Numbered from the stretch's first letter, positions 8,322-17,249 are shown. The stretch is 64,000 bases of DNA from Vibrio gigantis (GCF_024347515.1 NZ_AP025492.1:1116001-1180000), one strand, 5' to 3'. Numbers and translations: made by a program. Notes: generated by a model not told the origin, from the letters alone.

Positions 8322-8351
8322 AAAAAAGCCAGCGATGAAATCACTGGCTTT
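8322..8351 (-). terminator. Rho-independent terminator of dsbA
   Basis: Stem AAAGCCAG.GAT / ATC.CTGGCTTT around GAA, with T residues following on the minus strand, 27 bases after the dsbA stop. Confidence 0.85.
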
Positions 8352-8378
8352 GATATACCTAAAAAAGGCGAATCATTA

Positions 8379-8978
8379 CTAAAGAGTCAGTAGGTAATTC
8401 ACTAGTTGATTGTACTCTTCATAGCTTTTGATTTGATCCGGTTTCACGATGTATTTGTTGTTGACCAATACACCTGGAACGCCCGTTAGCGTGCTTGCAT
8501 CAAACTGTTTATCAAAACGTTTCTGCATAGAGTTAACGGCAAAGCCATTGTAAGCCGCATCAAACTTCTTCGCATCTACGCCGTTATCAATGAAGACTTG
8601 ACGCAGTTCAGCTTCGTTTTTTGGTGTCTGTTTCATTTCATGAATTTTAGAGAACATTGCCGGAATCATGCTCTCTTCAGCATCAAGTGCAATCATGGTT
8701 GCGTACGCTTTTGCCATTGGTACTGCCATATCGTTACCCATGAATGCGACGTGCACTTTTTGGAAGCTTGCCGTTTCCGGTAAGTCTTCTTTTAGGTACT
8801 TAATCACCCCTTCAAACTTGTAACAGTGCGGGCAGTAAAAAGAGAAAAATTCGGTAACGACAGGCTTGTCTGCTTTTGCTACATCAAGGATCTTGTAGTG
8901 AGTACCTTCTTCAAATTGAGCTGCGTTCACTGAAGCGCTCAAGATCAGAGCAGCAAAAAGGCTAAATAGTTTTTTCAT
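8379..8978 (-). CDS. dsbA: Periplasmic thiol:disulfide oxidoreductase DsbA
   Basis: A 199-residue thioredoxin-fold protein with a signal peptide (cleavage after VNA-A at about residue 20). The active site C49-P50-H51-C52 is followed by YKFEG, and a cis-Pro loop [11 protein letters not shown] comes near residue 165, with the DsbA helical insert between. It oxidises cysteine pairs in exported proteins and is recharged by DsbB. In Vibrio it is needed for folding of many secreted factors. It has its own terminator. Confidence 0.95.
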   Translation of the reverse strand: MKKLFSLFAALILSASVNAAQFEEGTHYKILDVAKADKPVVTEFFSFYCPHCYKFEGVIKYLKEDLPETASFQKVHVAFMGNDMAVPMAKAYATMIALDAEESMIPAMFSKIHEMKQTPKNEAELRQVFIDNGVDAKKFDAAYNGFAVNSMQKRFDKQFDASTLTGVPGVLVNNKYIVKPDQIKSYEEYNQLVNYLLTL

Positions 8979-9065
8979 GTGTTATTTCCTAAATTCGGAT
9001 GTCATTAAGTACAGCAAATGCGCTGTTTTATTGTGGTGGCAAGTATTGCCTATCGGGACAAACGA

Positions 9066-9398
9066 TTAAGAAATAGGGGGGCGGTATGGTGCTTGAGGCG
9101 CAACAATCGCTTTATGCGAAGGTTCTTTTTCGATCAAAGCCAGAGACCCAATTTGAGTATCGAAGGATTCCGACACAATCAACGGTGGCATTTTTAGCAA
9201 ACAGACCGAACCACAGCAGTGGTGCTCAATATTAGGCTGTGCATTTGAATAAGGTGTTGAGATGCTACTTGAGGGCATTGATAGGCTTTGGGATGCCACG
9301 ACATTGTTACTCGCAATGCTATCCACACTGATGGTGGCCATTAACATAGCGAATAGCATAAAAGCGTGTACCCAAATTTTGCTTATCAACTTTGGCAT
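9066..9398 (-). CDS. Small exported Cys-containing protein of unknown function
   Basis: A 110-residue protein with an N-terminal hydrophobic segment (ISKIWVHAFMLFAMLMATIS) that is a signal peptide or anchor. It then has a Ser-rich stretch, a HHCCGSVCLLKMP cluster and a C-terminal APQAPYRPPIS tail. The H/C cluster and the PYRPP ending recall small copper-linked DUF2946/CopL-like proteins, but the similarity is weak and seen by eye only. No metal transporter is adjacent; neighbours are dsbA downstream and a TetR gene upstream. It may bind metal or be a DsbA substrate. Confidence 0.6.
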   Translation of the reverse strand: MPKLISKIWVHAFMLFAMLMATISVDSIASNNVVASQSLSMPSSSISTPYSNAQPNIEHHCCGSVCLLKMPPLIVSESFDTQIGSLALIEKEPSHKAIVAPQAPYRPPIS

Positions 9399-9550
9399 GA
9401 AATCTCGGTCTTTGTATCCGAACAGATGTTGGTATGAATTAAACTTTGCAGCGAGTAAAACAGATCAAGCGCAAAACGAGCAAATGATACATCACTCGTT
9501 TGTGTATCTCTAATCAAAACCCAACAAAACTTATCATAGCTCAACTTTTA

Positions 9551-10159
9551 TTAAGCCTGATATTGTTTTAGAAACATCTCTACACTGGAGCTAATGATGA
9601 CTTGTTTGTGCTGCGTATCTGGAGAAGGTGCATGACCAATGATCTGCGGCCAAAAAGCGAACGACTTAATGAGTGCAATGAATTGAGTTGAAGCAAACAG
9701 AGGGTCGAGCTCGACTAAGCGACCATCGGCCTGCGCTGCTTTTATCCAAGTCATCAGCCCACTCTCTGCTTGAGAGTATTTCTCCATTGCTTGGCTCGCG
9801 AGTTCCGCATTATGGAAGTACTCAGAGAAAAGCACGCGTGATAAATCGATAAAACCTTCGGATTCCAAAAGTTCTAGCTCTTGATTCGCGATTGATGCGA
9901 GCTGTTGCTCCAGAGGCAGCTCAGCTTGATAAGGGAAGTGCGTGGCGGCGAGCGTTTTACTCCAAATACTGTCTAGTATCTCCTCGAGAAGTAGTTCTTT
10001 ACTGGCAAAGTGGTTGTAGACGGTGCGTTTAGACACTTCTGCTCGGCTTGATATCTTATCCATGCTGGTGGCCTTATAACCGTGCTCAGTAAATTCTGCG
10101 ATAGCAGCGGCAACGATCGATTCTCGTTTTCTTTGGCTCAGTGTTTTCTTTACAGTCAT
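9551..10159 (-). CDS. TetR/AcrR-family transcriptional regulator
   Basis: A 202-residue protein. Residues about 10-55 hold the TetR DNA-binding domain (SIVAAAIAEFTEHGYKATSM, then SSRAEVSKRTVYNHFASKELL), followed by an all-helical ligand domain of AcrR C-terminal type. The ATG at 10159 was preferred over an in-frame TTG at 10174. It stands alone: the gene behind it (9066-9398) is 150 bases away and the gene in front is divergent. Its target and ligand are unknown. Confidence 0.88.
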   Translation of the reverse strand: MTVKKTLSQRKRESIVAAAIAEFTEHGYKATSMDKISSRAEVSKRTVYNHFASKELLLEEILDSIWSKTLAATHFPYQAELPLEQQLASIANQELELLESEGFIDLSRVLFSEYFHNAELASQAMEKYSQAESGLMTWIKAAQADGRLVELDPLFASTQFIALIKSFAFWPQIIGHAPSPDTQHKQVIISSSVEMFLKQYQA

Positions 10160-10356
10160 TTGGATACTACTCAATATGTCGCGGTTAGCATTGCATACGT
10201 TAATTTTACACCACGAGGTTTACTTTTAGAACTCCCACGATGGTTTTGGTAATTAGAGTGTTAGCACCTGAATCGCTTTGCAATGCACTGTGGGTATCAT
10301 AGAATCGAAAGCGTATTCGAATTTTATTGATATCAACGGAAGAGAATAAACAATCA

Positions 10357-11313
10357 ATGAGTAGTATTTTAGAGTGTATTCGTACAGTTGGACGAGGGGA
10401 AAGAGGGCGTAAGCCTTTATCGTTCGAACAAGCCTACCGCATCATGGATGAGTATTTAAGCGGACAGGTCGGTGACGACCAGATGGCTATGCTACTGATG
10501 TTAATTCGTGTGCAGAACGAAACCAATGAAGAGATTGCTGGCTTTGTTAAAGCGTTTCAATCTCGAGTACCCGATTTAGGGGCAGATATTGATTGGCCGT
10601 GTTATGCCGGTAAGCGCAATGAAAGTGCAAGTGGTAAGCCTTGGAACCTGCTGGCGGCTAAGATCCTGTCGGATAACGGCTACAAGGTATTGATGCATGG
10701 TTACATGGACAAGCCGAGCGGTAGAACACACGTAGAAAGCCATTTGCAAGATGTCGGTGTGCAACGTGCTGATAACCCTGAACATGCTAAGTCGATCCTT
10801 GAGCAAGATGGTATTGCTTATTTGCCGCTGGCTAACTTTGCTCCCGAAGCGCAAACCATGATTGGTTGGAAGCATCGTTATGGGTTGAGAACGCCGATCA
10901 ATACGGTAGTTCGAGCATTGAACCCTGGTGGTGGCCGTTTAGGTTTACGTGGCAGCTTTCACCCTGGCTTCCCACAGCTTCATGCTGAAGTTGAGCATGT
11001 GATTGGCAACAAATCTCATTCGGTTATCTCTTTCAAAGGAATGAACGGTGAGTCGGAATACAACCCTAAAGTGAGTCAAACGGTATGGATGAGCTCTCCT
11101 GATAAAGTTGAGTCTTTCTATTGGGAAGAGATGATGAACTCAGATCTACCACTGCCGAGTGAATGTGTGCTCGGGACACCAGCTGAAGAGATGACTTTGA
11201 TGGCAAACACAGTGGTCGATAGTATGACTGCAATTTTGTTTGCGGAGACGCATGACAAAACTGAGGCCTACCAAAAAGCGGTACACCTATGGCATGAGTA
11301 TTGCGCACGTTAG
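10357..11313 (+). CDS. ybiB: YbiB/TrpD2-like glycosyl transferase-family protein
   Basis: A 318-residue protein of the anthranilate phosphoribosyltransferase (TrpD) fold, the group named YbiB or TrpD2. The N-terminal helical domain (LSFEQAYRIMDEYLSGQVGD, MAMLLMLIRVQNETNEEIAG) and the nucleoside-phosphorylase-like core (KPWNLLAAKILSDNGYKVLM, LRTPINTVVRALNPG) are visible. TrpD's phosphoribosyl-binding GTGGD motif is not conserved. YbiB proteins have been described as nucleic-acid binders, not tryptophan enzymes. The ATG at 10357 was chosen over an in-frame TTG at 10327. No trp genes are near. Confidence 0.82.
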   Translation: MSSILECIRTVGRGERGRKPLSFEQAYRIMDEYLSGQVGDDQMAMLLMLIRVQNETNEEIAGFVKAFQSRVPDLGADIDWPCYAGKRNESASGKPWNLLAAKILSDNGYKVLMHGYMDKPSGRTHVESHLQDVGVQRADNPEHAKSILEQDGIAYLPLANFAPEAQTMIGWKHRYGLRTPINTVVRALNPGGGRLGLRGSFHPGFPQLHAEVEHVIGNKSHSVISFKGMNGESEYNPKVSQTVWMSSPDKVESFYWEEMMNSDLPLPSECVLGTPAEEMTLMANTVVDSMTAILFAETHDKTEAYQKAVHLWHEYCAR

Positions 11314-11341
11314 TGGAAAGACTATCTAGCTTGTAAGAGAG

Positions 11342-11365
11342 GGTCAGCGATTGCTGGCCTTTTTT
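11342..11365 (+). terminator. Rho-independent terminator of ybiB
   Basis: Stem GGTCAGC / GCTGGCC with loop GATT and six T, 28 bases after the stop. Confidence 0.85.
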
Positions 11366-11402
11366 GTATCGGGTGTTGCGGTTAAATGGTCAAACAGAGC
11401 CA

Positions 11403-11687
11403 CTATTTTACTCGCATCAGCCGATGCATTTTGTCTTCGAATTGAATCTCGATAACCTGCGATATCTTCATCTTATCAACACGATCGAGCATTTTTGATT
11501 GGTAATCACGCTTTTTCATCCACTCTAGCGGCTCTTTAAAGGCATCTTCATTAACGACAAAGGATTGGTCAGTAATTGAATCTTCAAAGATATGCACAAC
11601 CCAGATACGAGATTGGAAGTCCAATAAATCGCTAAAGTAGTTTTTCAGCTTAGATAGATAAGTTTTAGATGAGAGTGACGAGGTCAT
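11403..11687 (-). CDS. Hypothetical protein, 94 residues
   Basis: A small soluble-looking protein with no signal peptide or membrane segment. It is mixed alpha/beta, with IWVVHIFEDSITDQSFVVNE suggesting a beta hairpin, a basic middle (EWMKKRDYQSKMLDRVDKMK) and the end SQVIEIQFEDKMHRLMRVK. I do not recognise the family. Coding is supported by an ATG start, a balanced composition and lack of a better frame. It lies alone between ybiB (convergent) and a second small gene on the same strand. Confidence 0.6.
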   Translation of the reverse strand: MTSSLSSKTYLSKLKNYFSDLLDFQSRIWVVHIFEDSITDQSFVVNEDAFKEPLEWMKKRDYQSKMLDRVDKMKISQVIEIQFEDKMHRLMRVK

Positions 11688-11756
11688 AGTGAACCGTATT
11701 GGGATAATAGATGTGGCGTAACGGTTGTTTATCTAAATCTATCGCTTGCCGATTAA

Positions 11757-11789
11757 AGTAGGTAATCATTGTCAAAGTGATTACCTACT
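11757..11789. promoter_or_regulatory. Perfect 12-bp inverted repeat between two small unknown genes
   Basis: Arms AGTAGGTAATCA and TGATTACCTACT surround a 9-base loop. It lies 70 bases before the start of the 94-residue gene and 85 bases after the stop of the 77-residue gene. The minus-strand side reads only TTTAATC, a poor T run, so it could be a weak terminator, an operator, or an RNA structure in the leader. Confidence 0.6.
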
Positions 11790-11874
11790 CAAGAACTTTC
11801 CACAAAATACGGTATTCATGTGTCGTTGACAATGATTGTTGAAATGGTCAATCAAGAGATGAGTGATAAGTCTG

Positions 11875-12108
11875 CTATTTCATGAACAAGCCGAAGTCGA
11901 TCTCTTGTTCTCTTTGATATTTCACCAGTTTCACTTTTAGGTCGTGTTTTGCTGCTAAATCAATGGCTAAGCACGACATACGTTTTACTTCATGAACGCA
12001 ACTTGAAATAAGCGGCTTTTCTTGATTATCGATAGTGGCGATGAGTGTGTTTTCTGTACCGTCGTTACCTGCATAAACATACGCGTACATGTTGTTGTCG
12101 TGTTGCAT
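11875..12108 (-). CDS. Hypothetical protein, 77 residues
   Basis: A small protein starting MQHDNNMYAYVYAGNDGTEN, with a central C-V-H-E motif (SSCVHEVKRMSCLAIDLAAK) and a C-terminal KVKLVKYQREQEIDFGLFMK. No signal peptide. The pattern of a strand, a helix with two cysteines and another strand suggests a compact alpha/beta fold. I do not recognise a family. It is on the same strand as the 94-residue gene, 187 bases away. Confidence 0.55.
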   Translation of the reverse strand: MQHDNNMYAYVYAGNDGTENTLIATIDNQEKPLISSCVHEVKRMSCLAIDLAAKHDLKVKLVKYQREQEIDFGLFMK

Positions 12109-12411
12109 AAACTTCCTAAATCCGGATTTATAATTATTAGTGCGGTGAAGATTACAGGGTTTATCTATTCAGGCTAGTTCGGCTAAGTAAGGTTAAGCAA
12201 GCGAAAGTAAGGCTTTGTAAGGGCTCTTTTTTTTCTTTTTTTTGGTGCGAGAAAACGTGCTCAACCCTTTGTTTGTCTCACTTTTTTGCCTTGTTAGGTT
12301 TTGCCTATCAATAAAATTGTTGAAATCCATTTAGTAAAATCAAGATTTTAGACAACAATTAACTTAACGAGATAGAAAAATATATGACGCAAAGTATTTA
12401 GGGAGAACGCA
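12109..12411. other. Intergenic region before the CBS-domain gene
   Basis: About 300 bases between divergent genes. It contains a G/A-rich stretch with several GTAAGG units (12187-12222), then a T-rich tract (12227-12243) and an A/T-rich area before the CBS gene. The T tract is not preceded by a clear GC stem, so I do not call a terminator or small RNA. The promoters for both flanking genes must lie here, but no convincing -35/-10 pair was picked out. Confidence 0.5.
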
Positions 12412-12828
12412 ATGCATTCAATTAAAGTGAAAGATTACATGACGCAGCAGGTTGTGACATTCACTCCTGATATGCCGTTAAGTTTAGCGTTGGACAAAGT
12501 GATGCGAAGCCATCACATGGGTGGTCCAGTTATTGATGACAATGAACAAGTGATTGGTTTCCTTTCAGAACAAGATTTATTAGAAAAACTGGTTAAGGTT
12601 AGCTATTTCTGCCAAGACACACACATTGTTGGCGACTGCATGTACCAAGAAGTGTTATCCGTATCGCCAGACCTATCTATTATTGAATTGGCGGACATGA
12701 TGCAGGTGGGAAAACCGAAAGCTTACCCAGTGATCGACAACAGAAAGTTGGTCGGAATTATCACCAGAACAGATGTTTTAAGAGCAATTGGCAAGAACTT
12801 AGATGAATGCTTCAAACATCCTGTATAG
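12412..12828 (+). CDS. Two-CBS-domain protein
   Basis: A 138-residue protein made almost entirely of a CBS pair. The first domain is about residues 5-65 (VKDYMTQQVVTFTPDMPLSL, MGGPVIDDNEQVIGFLSEQD) and the second about 75-130 (VLSVSPDLSIIELADMMQVG, AYPVIDNRKLVGIITRTDV). CBS pairs bind adenosine nucleotides and regulate partner proteins. There is no attached catalytic domain, so it is a stand-alone sensor. RBS AGGGAG lies 7 bases before the ATG, and a terminator follows. Confidence 0.88.
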   Translation: MHSIKVKDYMTQQVVTFTPDMPLSLALDKVMRSHHMGGPVIDDNEQVIGFLSEQDLLEKLVKVSYFCQDTHIVGDCMYQEVLSVSPDLSIIELADMMQVGKPKAYPVIDNRKLVGIITRTDVLRAIGKNLDECFKHPV

Positions 12829-12872
12829 TGGCGTGTTAAGAACGATTATTTTTCTCAACACCCATAAATGAT

Positions 12873-12895
12873 AAAAGGCGCACTAGCGCCTTTTT
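12873..12895 (+). terminator. Rho-independent terminator of the CBS gene
   Basis: Stem AAAAGGCGC / GCGCCTTTT with loop ACTA, 45 bases after the stop, with T tail. Confidence 0.88.
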
Positions 12896-12979
12896 CTTCG
12901 TAGAGTTTTTGTAGATCTGTTGTTATAGAGATCAAACGACGAAGCTTTGACTTGTGGTGTTCCAGCTTTTGGAGGTTTC

Positions 12980-14443
12980 ATGTCAAACCAAACTGCAAAG
13001 TTTGTAGAAGGTTCAACGATGCGCCACATCTTGGTGATGTCGGGGGCTGGCTCTGTTGGCTTGATGGCACTGTTTGTGGTCGATTTACTCGATATGCTGT
13101 TTATCAGTATGTTGGGACAAGTCGAATTGGCTGCCGCAGTCGGCTTTGCAGGTACTCTCACTTTCTTCTCTACCTCCGTTTCGATCGGTACCTCTATTGC
13201 GATGGGCGCGTTGGTTTCAAAGGCGATAGGCTCTAAAGATAGAGACCACGCACGAAACCTCAGCACCAGTATCATGTTAACCGCGTTTGTGATCAGTTCG
13301 ACGGTCACCGCTATTATGTTCGCTTACATCCCTGAACTACTCGCTGCGATTGGCGCGAAAGGTTTGGCGGCTGAACGTGCGCAAGCTTATCTTCAGATTT
13401 TGTTGCCTAGTGGGCCATTTCTAGCCTTGGCTATGGCTGCGGGTGCCGGCTTAAGAGCGGCAGGTGATGCGAAGCGTTCAATGTGGGCGACCTTGTCTGG
13501 CGGCATTGTGAATGCGATCTTGGACCCTCTTTTTATCTTTGGTTTTGGTTGGAATATCGAAGGGGCGGCTATCGCTTCTGTCGTCGCTCGTTTTTCGGTT
13601 CTCTTCTTCTCGCTTTATCCCTTAATTCGCAGCCACGAACTGGTGGCACCGCCTTCAATGGTGCAATGGCGTATCAATATTCGCCCAATCTTAGCAATAG
13701 CGATTCCCGCAATTATTACTAATACCGCAACACCGATTGGTAATGCGATTGTGACGACCGGTATCGCTCAATACGGTGAAGATTTCGTCGCAGGGTTTGC
13801 CGTGATTGGTCGTTTAACGCCAGTGTGTTTTGCTGTGATTTTTGCCTTGTCCGGCGCTGTTGGTCCAATCATTGGCCAGAATTTTGGTGCAGAACGGATG
13901 GATAGAGTAAAAGAAACACTCAACAACTCACTGTTGGTGACAACACTTTATACCATCGCTGTTTGTATTCTGTTGTACTTCGTTCAAGGCTATATCATTC
14001 AAGGCTTCAGCTTACAGGGGGATGCTGCAATTATTGTCGCGGCCTTCTGTACGTACGTTGCTTTAACTTTCACATTCAATGGCGCACTATTTGTCGCGAA
14101 CACCTCATTTAATAACTTAGGTAAACCGCTTTATTCAACTGCTTTAAATTTAGGGAAGGCGACGTTAGGAACTTTGCCTTTTGTTTATTTAGGTTCTCAG
14201 TGGTATGGGGCGCTAGGCGTATTGTATGGGCAAGCACTGGGCAACATTGTATTTGGCCTACTTGGTATTTTGGTACTTCGTTACCATGTCGCTGAACTTA
14301 TGGCGGGATCTCAAACCGACCCTGTAGAAGATGATGTATCAATTGTTAGTTTAAATACGCAGCCATTCTGTTCACACGATGCTGTTCTTATTGATGACGT
14401 ATCGGCAAATCGTGAAGAATGCGCTGAGGTTAAGTTGCAGTAA
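12980..14443 (+). CDS. MATE-family multidrug efflux transporter
   Basis: A 487-residue inner-membrane protein with about twelve transmembrane segments arranged as two MATE repeats. The motif AGAGLRAAGDAKRSMWATLS, the conserved GGIVNAILDPLFIFGF and the second-half NFGAERMDRVKETLN are typical of NorM/DinF-like cation-coupled exporters. The ATG at 12980 follows a strong GGAGG site by 5 bases, so an upstream in-frame ATG at 12947 was rejected. The last 40 residues form an acidic tail (DPVEDDVSI to the end) longer than usual. Substrate unknown. Confidence 0.9.
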   Translation: MSNQTAKFVEGSTMRHILVMSGAGSVGLMALFVVDLLDMLFISMLGQVELAAAVGFAGTLTFFSTSVSIGTSIAMGALVSKAIGSKDRDHARNLSTSIMLTAFVISSTVTAIMFAYIPELLAAIGAKGLAAERAQAYLQILLPSGPFLALAMAAGAGLRAAGDAKRSMWATLSGGIVNAILDPLFIFGFGWNIEGAAIASVVARFSVLFFSLYPLIRSHELVAPPSMVQWRINIRPILAIAIPAIITNTATPIGNAIVTTGIAQYGEDFVAGFAVIGRLTPVCFAVIFALSGAVGPIIGQNFGAERMDRVKETLNNSLLVTTLYTIAVCILLYFVQGYIIQGFSLQGDAAIIVAAFCTYVALTFTFNGALFVANTSFNNLGKPLYSTALNLGKATLGTLPFVYLGSQWYGALGVLYGQALGNIVFGLLGILVLRYHVAELMAGSQTDPVEDDVSIVSLNTQPFCSHDAVLIDDVSANREECAEVKLQ

Positions 14444-14502
14444 GATAGTGTAAAAACATCAATGGTTTTTGGTAAAAAATTGAAGAGATTGATATATTCC
14501 TC

Positions 14503-14534
14503 TTGACCTTGGAGCTACCTCCAAGGTTTATACT
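14503..14534 (+). promoter_or_regulatory. MerR-family metal-responsive promoter for the ZntA-type ATPase
   Basis: The -35 TTGACC (14503-14508) and -10 TATACT (14529-14534) are separated by an overlong 20-bp spacer, the hallmark of MerR-activated promoters. The spacer carries the dyad ACCTTGGAG-CTAC-CTCCAAGGT (14506-14527). This fits a ZntR/CueR/CadR-type activator that bends DNA to align the elements when metal is bound. The regulator gene is not in the window. The metal cannot be decided from the operator alone. Confidence 0.85.
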
Positions 14535-14610
14535 TTTAAGGAACTTAAGGTTTGGTTGTTCATTGTACTGGCAACAACCTTAAGGCTTTTGAGTATTAAG
14601 GAGATACATT

Positions 14611-16953
14611 ATGTGCGCAAAACATGCAGCGTGCCGCTCAACAAAAGTGGACGTTCAACCGCAAGCGACTGGGGCGACCTGCTCTAGTCCAAAAATTACC
14701 AGTATTACAGCCGCAGGCTCTTCATCAGCATGTTGTAGCGCTCCGACTGCATCAGCATCAGCAGATGATTGTTGTGGTTCAGACAGTGGAGAAGAAGACC
14801 GGCTGCCCTTAACTGAGTCTCTTAACGCCCAATTTTCAAAAAGTTGGTTAGTCTCGGGAATGGACTGTCCAGCTTGTGCTCGAAAAATAGAAAAAGCGGT
14901 CAGTAACATCGAAGGTGTTATTCAAGCTAAGGTTCTATTTGCTACCGAAAAACTTGTTGTTAAATTTGACAACGAAAGCCTTGCTGAAACCATCGAACAA
15001 GTCTCTATCAAAACTGGCTTCCCATTGACGGAAGTGGGTTCTAAGAAACAAAAACAACAACCAGAGACCTTTTGGCAAGCTTATATCCAACCAAACTGGC
15101 AGATTATCGCGATTGCAGTCTCAATGCTGGTCGCTGCCTTGCTTAAAGGGTCATTGCCTCAGTTAAGCGAAGGCTTATTCACCGCCACTTGTTTGCTTGG
15201 GCTTTATCCTGTAGCTAAAAAAGCCGTTCAACTTGCTCGTTCAGGTACACCTTTTGCGATAGAAACACTAATGAGTGTGGCTGCCCTTGGCGCCTTGTAT
15301 CTTGGTGAAACCGCGGAAGCGGCGATGGTTCTTTTGCTGTTTTTGATCGGTGAACGCTTAGAAGCTTTTGCGTCATCAAGAGCAAGAAGTGGCGTTCAAG
15401 CGCTAATGGCATTGGTACCAGAAAACGCAACCAAGATTATCAACGGCGAGCGTGTCGAAGTTGCAGTCAGTGAACTTGTTCCTGGTGATGTCATTGAAGT
15501 AGCAGCAGGCTCTCGTTTACCAGCTGATGGTCAACTGATTACAGACGCGGCTAGCTTTGATGAAAGTGCGTTAACGGGTGAATCTGTTCCTGTTGAACAT
15601 ATCGAAGGCAATAGCATCATGGCTGGCGCCGTGGTCGTGGACAAAGTAGTTCGTATCACTATCACTTCAAAACAGGGCGAGAACGCGATTGACCGTATTC
15701 TTCACCTGATTGAAGAAGCCGAGTCTCGTAAAGCACCACTAGAACGATTCCTCGATAAGTTTAGTCGTTGGTACACACCATTAATGATGGTGGTGGCTTT
15801 ACTGGTGATCATCACACCACCATTGTTGTTTGCACAGCCATGGGAAACCTGGGTCTATCGTGGCTTAGCGCTATTGTTGATTGCTTGCCCGTGTGCATTA
15901 GTTATCTCAACACCTGCAGCGATTACCTCTGGTTTAGCTGCTGCGGCGAAACGTGGCGCACTTATTAAAGGTGGTGCAGCATTGGAGCAGCTTGGCAAAA
16001 TCCAAACTATTGCTTTCGATAAGACAGGCACCCTGACTGAAGGTAAGCCTCAGGTTACGGACATTCAGCCTTTATCAGGTTGGCAACAAGATGCGATGCT
16101 GCGTGTGGTTGGGGCAATTGAAGTCGGGTCTACTCACCCATTGGCGCAGTCACTTGTCGCTAAAGTAAAAGAGCTGAACGTTGAGATTCCAGAATCTCAC
16201 AATAAGAAAGCGCTGATTGGTAGCGGTGTTGAAGGCGATGTTGATGGTGTTAAATATCAGGTTCTGTCACCGTCTAAAGTAACCATCGATCTTGGTACCG
16301 ATGTTGTTTCTCAGATAGAAGCATTAGAAGGTGAGGGTAAGACGGTTGTGGTTGCGCTTAAAGATCAAGAAGTATCAACAGAGCACGCGACTCCAATTGG
16401 TTTGATTGCTTGGCAAGATACGTTGCGCAGTGACGCTAAAGTTGCGATTGAGCGACTTAATGACCTAGGTATTCAATCTATCATGCTGACGGGTGATAAC
16501 CCGCGAAGTGCAGCAGCAATCAGTGGCAAGATTGGTATGCAGTACAAAGCAAGCCTGCTTCCAAGCGATAAGGTGTCGTATGTCGAAGAGCTATCGCAAC
16601 AGTCGCACGTTGCTATGGTTGGTGATGGCATTAATGACGCGCCAGCAATGAAAACCGCGAATGTGGGTATTGCCATGGGCGGAGGTACAGACGTAGCTTT
16701 GGAAACCGCGGATTCAGCACTGACTCATAACCGTTTAACTGAGCTGCCAGCGATGATTGAACTGTCGCAAGCAACTATGAACAACATCCGTCAAAACGTC
16801 GCTCTTGCGCTTGGTTTGAAAGGCGTATTCTTAGTGACAAGTTTGCTGGGTATTACGGGCTTGTGGGTGGCAGTTTTAGCGGATAGTGGTGCGACAGCTT
16901 TGGTAACATTAAACGCTCTGCGCCTGCTTCGTTTCAAGTCTAAAGCAGACTAA
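14611..16953 (+). CDS. zntA: Zn/Cd/Pb-type P1B heavy-metal-exporting ATPase
   Basis: A 780-residue P-type ATPase. The order is: a Cys/Ser-rich N-terminal extension with Cys at 2, 8, 24, 41-42 and 54-55; an HMA metal-binding domain with GMDCPAC (C86, C89); membrane segments; actuator TGES; the C426-P-C428 transmembrane metal site; phosphorylation site D470-KTGT; the HP motif (STHPLAQS); and hinge GDGINDAP. CPC plus GMDCxxC fits the ZntA group exporting Zn2+, Cd2+ and Pb2+. The Cys-pair extension before the HMA domain may add a metal-capture site. Transcription is from the MerR-type promoter upstream. Confidence 0.93.
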   Translation: MCAKHAACRSTKVDVQPQATGATCSSPKITSITAAGSSSACCSAPTASASADDCCGSDSGEEDRLPLTESLNAQFSKSWLVSGMDCPACARKIEKAVSNIEGVIQAKVLFATEKLVVKFDNESLAETIEQVSIKTGFPLTEVGSKKQKQQPETFWQAYIQPNWQIIAIAVSMLVAALLKGSLPQLSEGLFTATCLLGLYPVAKKAVQLARSGTPFAIETLMSVAALGALYLGETAEAAMVLLLFLIGERLEAFASSRARSGVQALMALVPENATKIINGERVEVAVSELVPGDVIEVAAGSRLPADGQLITDAASFDESALTGESVPVEHIEGNSIMAGAVVVDKVVRITITSKQGENAIDRILHLIEEAESRKAPLERFLDKFSRWYTPLMMVVALLVIITPPLLFAQPWETWVYRGLALLLIACPCALVISTPAAITSGLAAAAKRGALIKGGAALEQLGKIQTIAFDKTGTLTEGKPQVTDIQPLSGWQQDAMLRVVGAIEVGSTHPLAQSLVAKVKELNVEIPESHNKKALIGSGVEGDVDGVKYQVLSPSKVTIDLGTDVVSQIEALEGEGKTVVVALKDQEVSTEHATPIGLIAWQDTLRSDAKVAIERLNDLGIQSIMLTGDNPRSAAAISGKIGMQYKASLLPSDKVSYVEELSQQSHVAMVGDGINDAPAMKTANVGIAMGGGTDVALETADSALTHNRLTELPAMIELSQATMNNIRQNVALALGLKGVFLVTSLLGITGLWVAVLADSGATALVTLNALRLLRFKSKAD

Positions 16954-17001
16954 GCACAGCTTACTGATATAGATTAGTCTTATTCAAAAACGACTAATAT
17001 A

Positions 17002-17039
17002 AAAACGCCTTTAGCGGTAATACGTTAAAGGCGTTTTTT
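17002..17039 (+). terminator. Rho-independent terminator of zntA
   Basis: Stem AAAACGCCTTTA / TAAAGGCGTTTT with a 12-base loop and further T, 50 bases after the zntA stop. Confidence 0.88.
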
Positions 17040-17133
17040 GTCTCGTTAGTATGCAACACAGGCATTCGGATTGCTTATTTTTGTGATACCAATCGGTTTT
17101 TTGTGAAACTTGAATTCTTGTTGCGATCATTAG

Positions 17134-17149
17134 TGTGAGTTGTGTCACT
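17134..17149 (+). promoter_or_regulatory. CRP-binding site upstream of udp
   Basis: TGTGA-GTTGTG-TCACT matches the CRP consensus TGTGA-N6-TCACA with one mismatch, 101 bases before the udp start. Two further TGTGA half-sites occur at about 17080 and 17102. In E. coli udp is activated by CRP and repressed by CytR, so control by carbon supply is likely. Confidence 0.7.
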
Positions 17150-17249
17150 TCATTTTGTAATAAGCTTGGTTAGAGTGTGTTCGTACCCCACGAATTTACT
17201 ATGAGCTTAAATAAGGGTAAAAAGCCCAATAAGCCAAAAGGAGCGAACT

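Noticed and set aside
12187..12243. GTAAGG-rich tract followed by a long T run, considered as a small RNA with terminator
   Set aside because: There is no GC-rich stem directly before the T run, so there is no sound terminator.
12883..13308. Minus-strand open frame opposite the MATE gene start
   Set aside because: Antisense to a well-supported MATE transporter; no ribosome site or domain.
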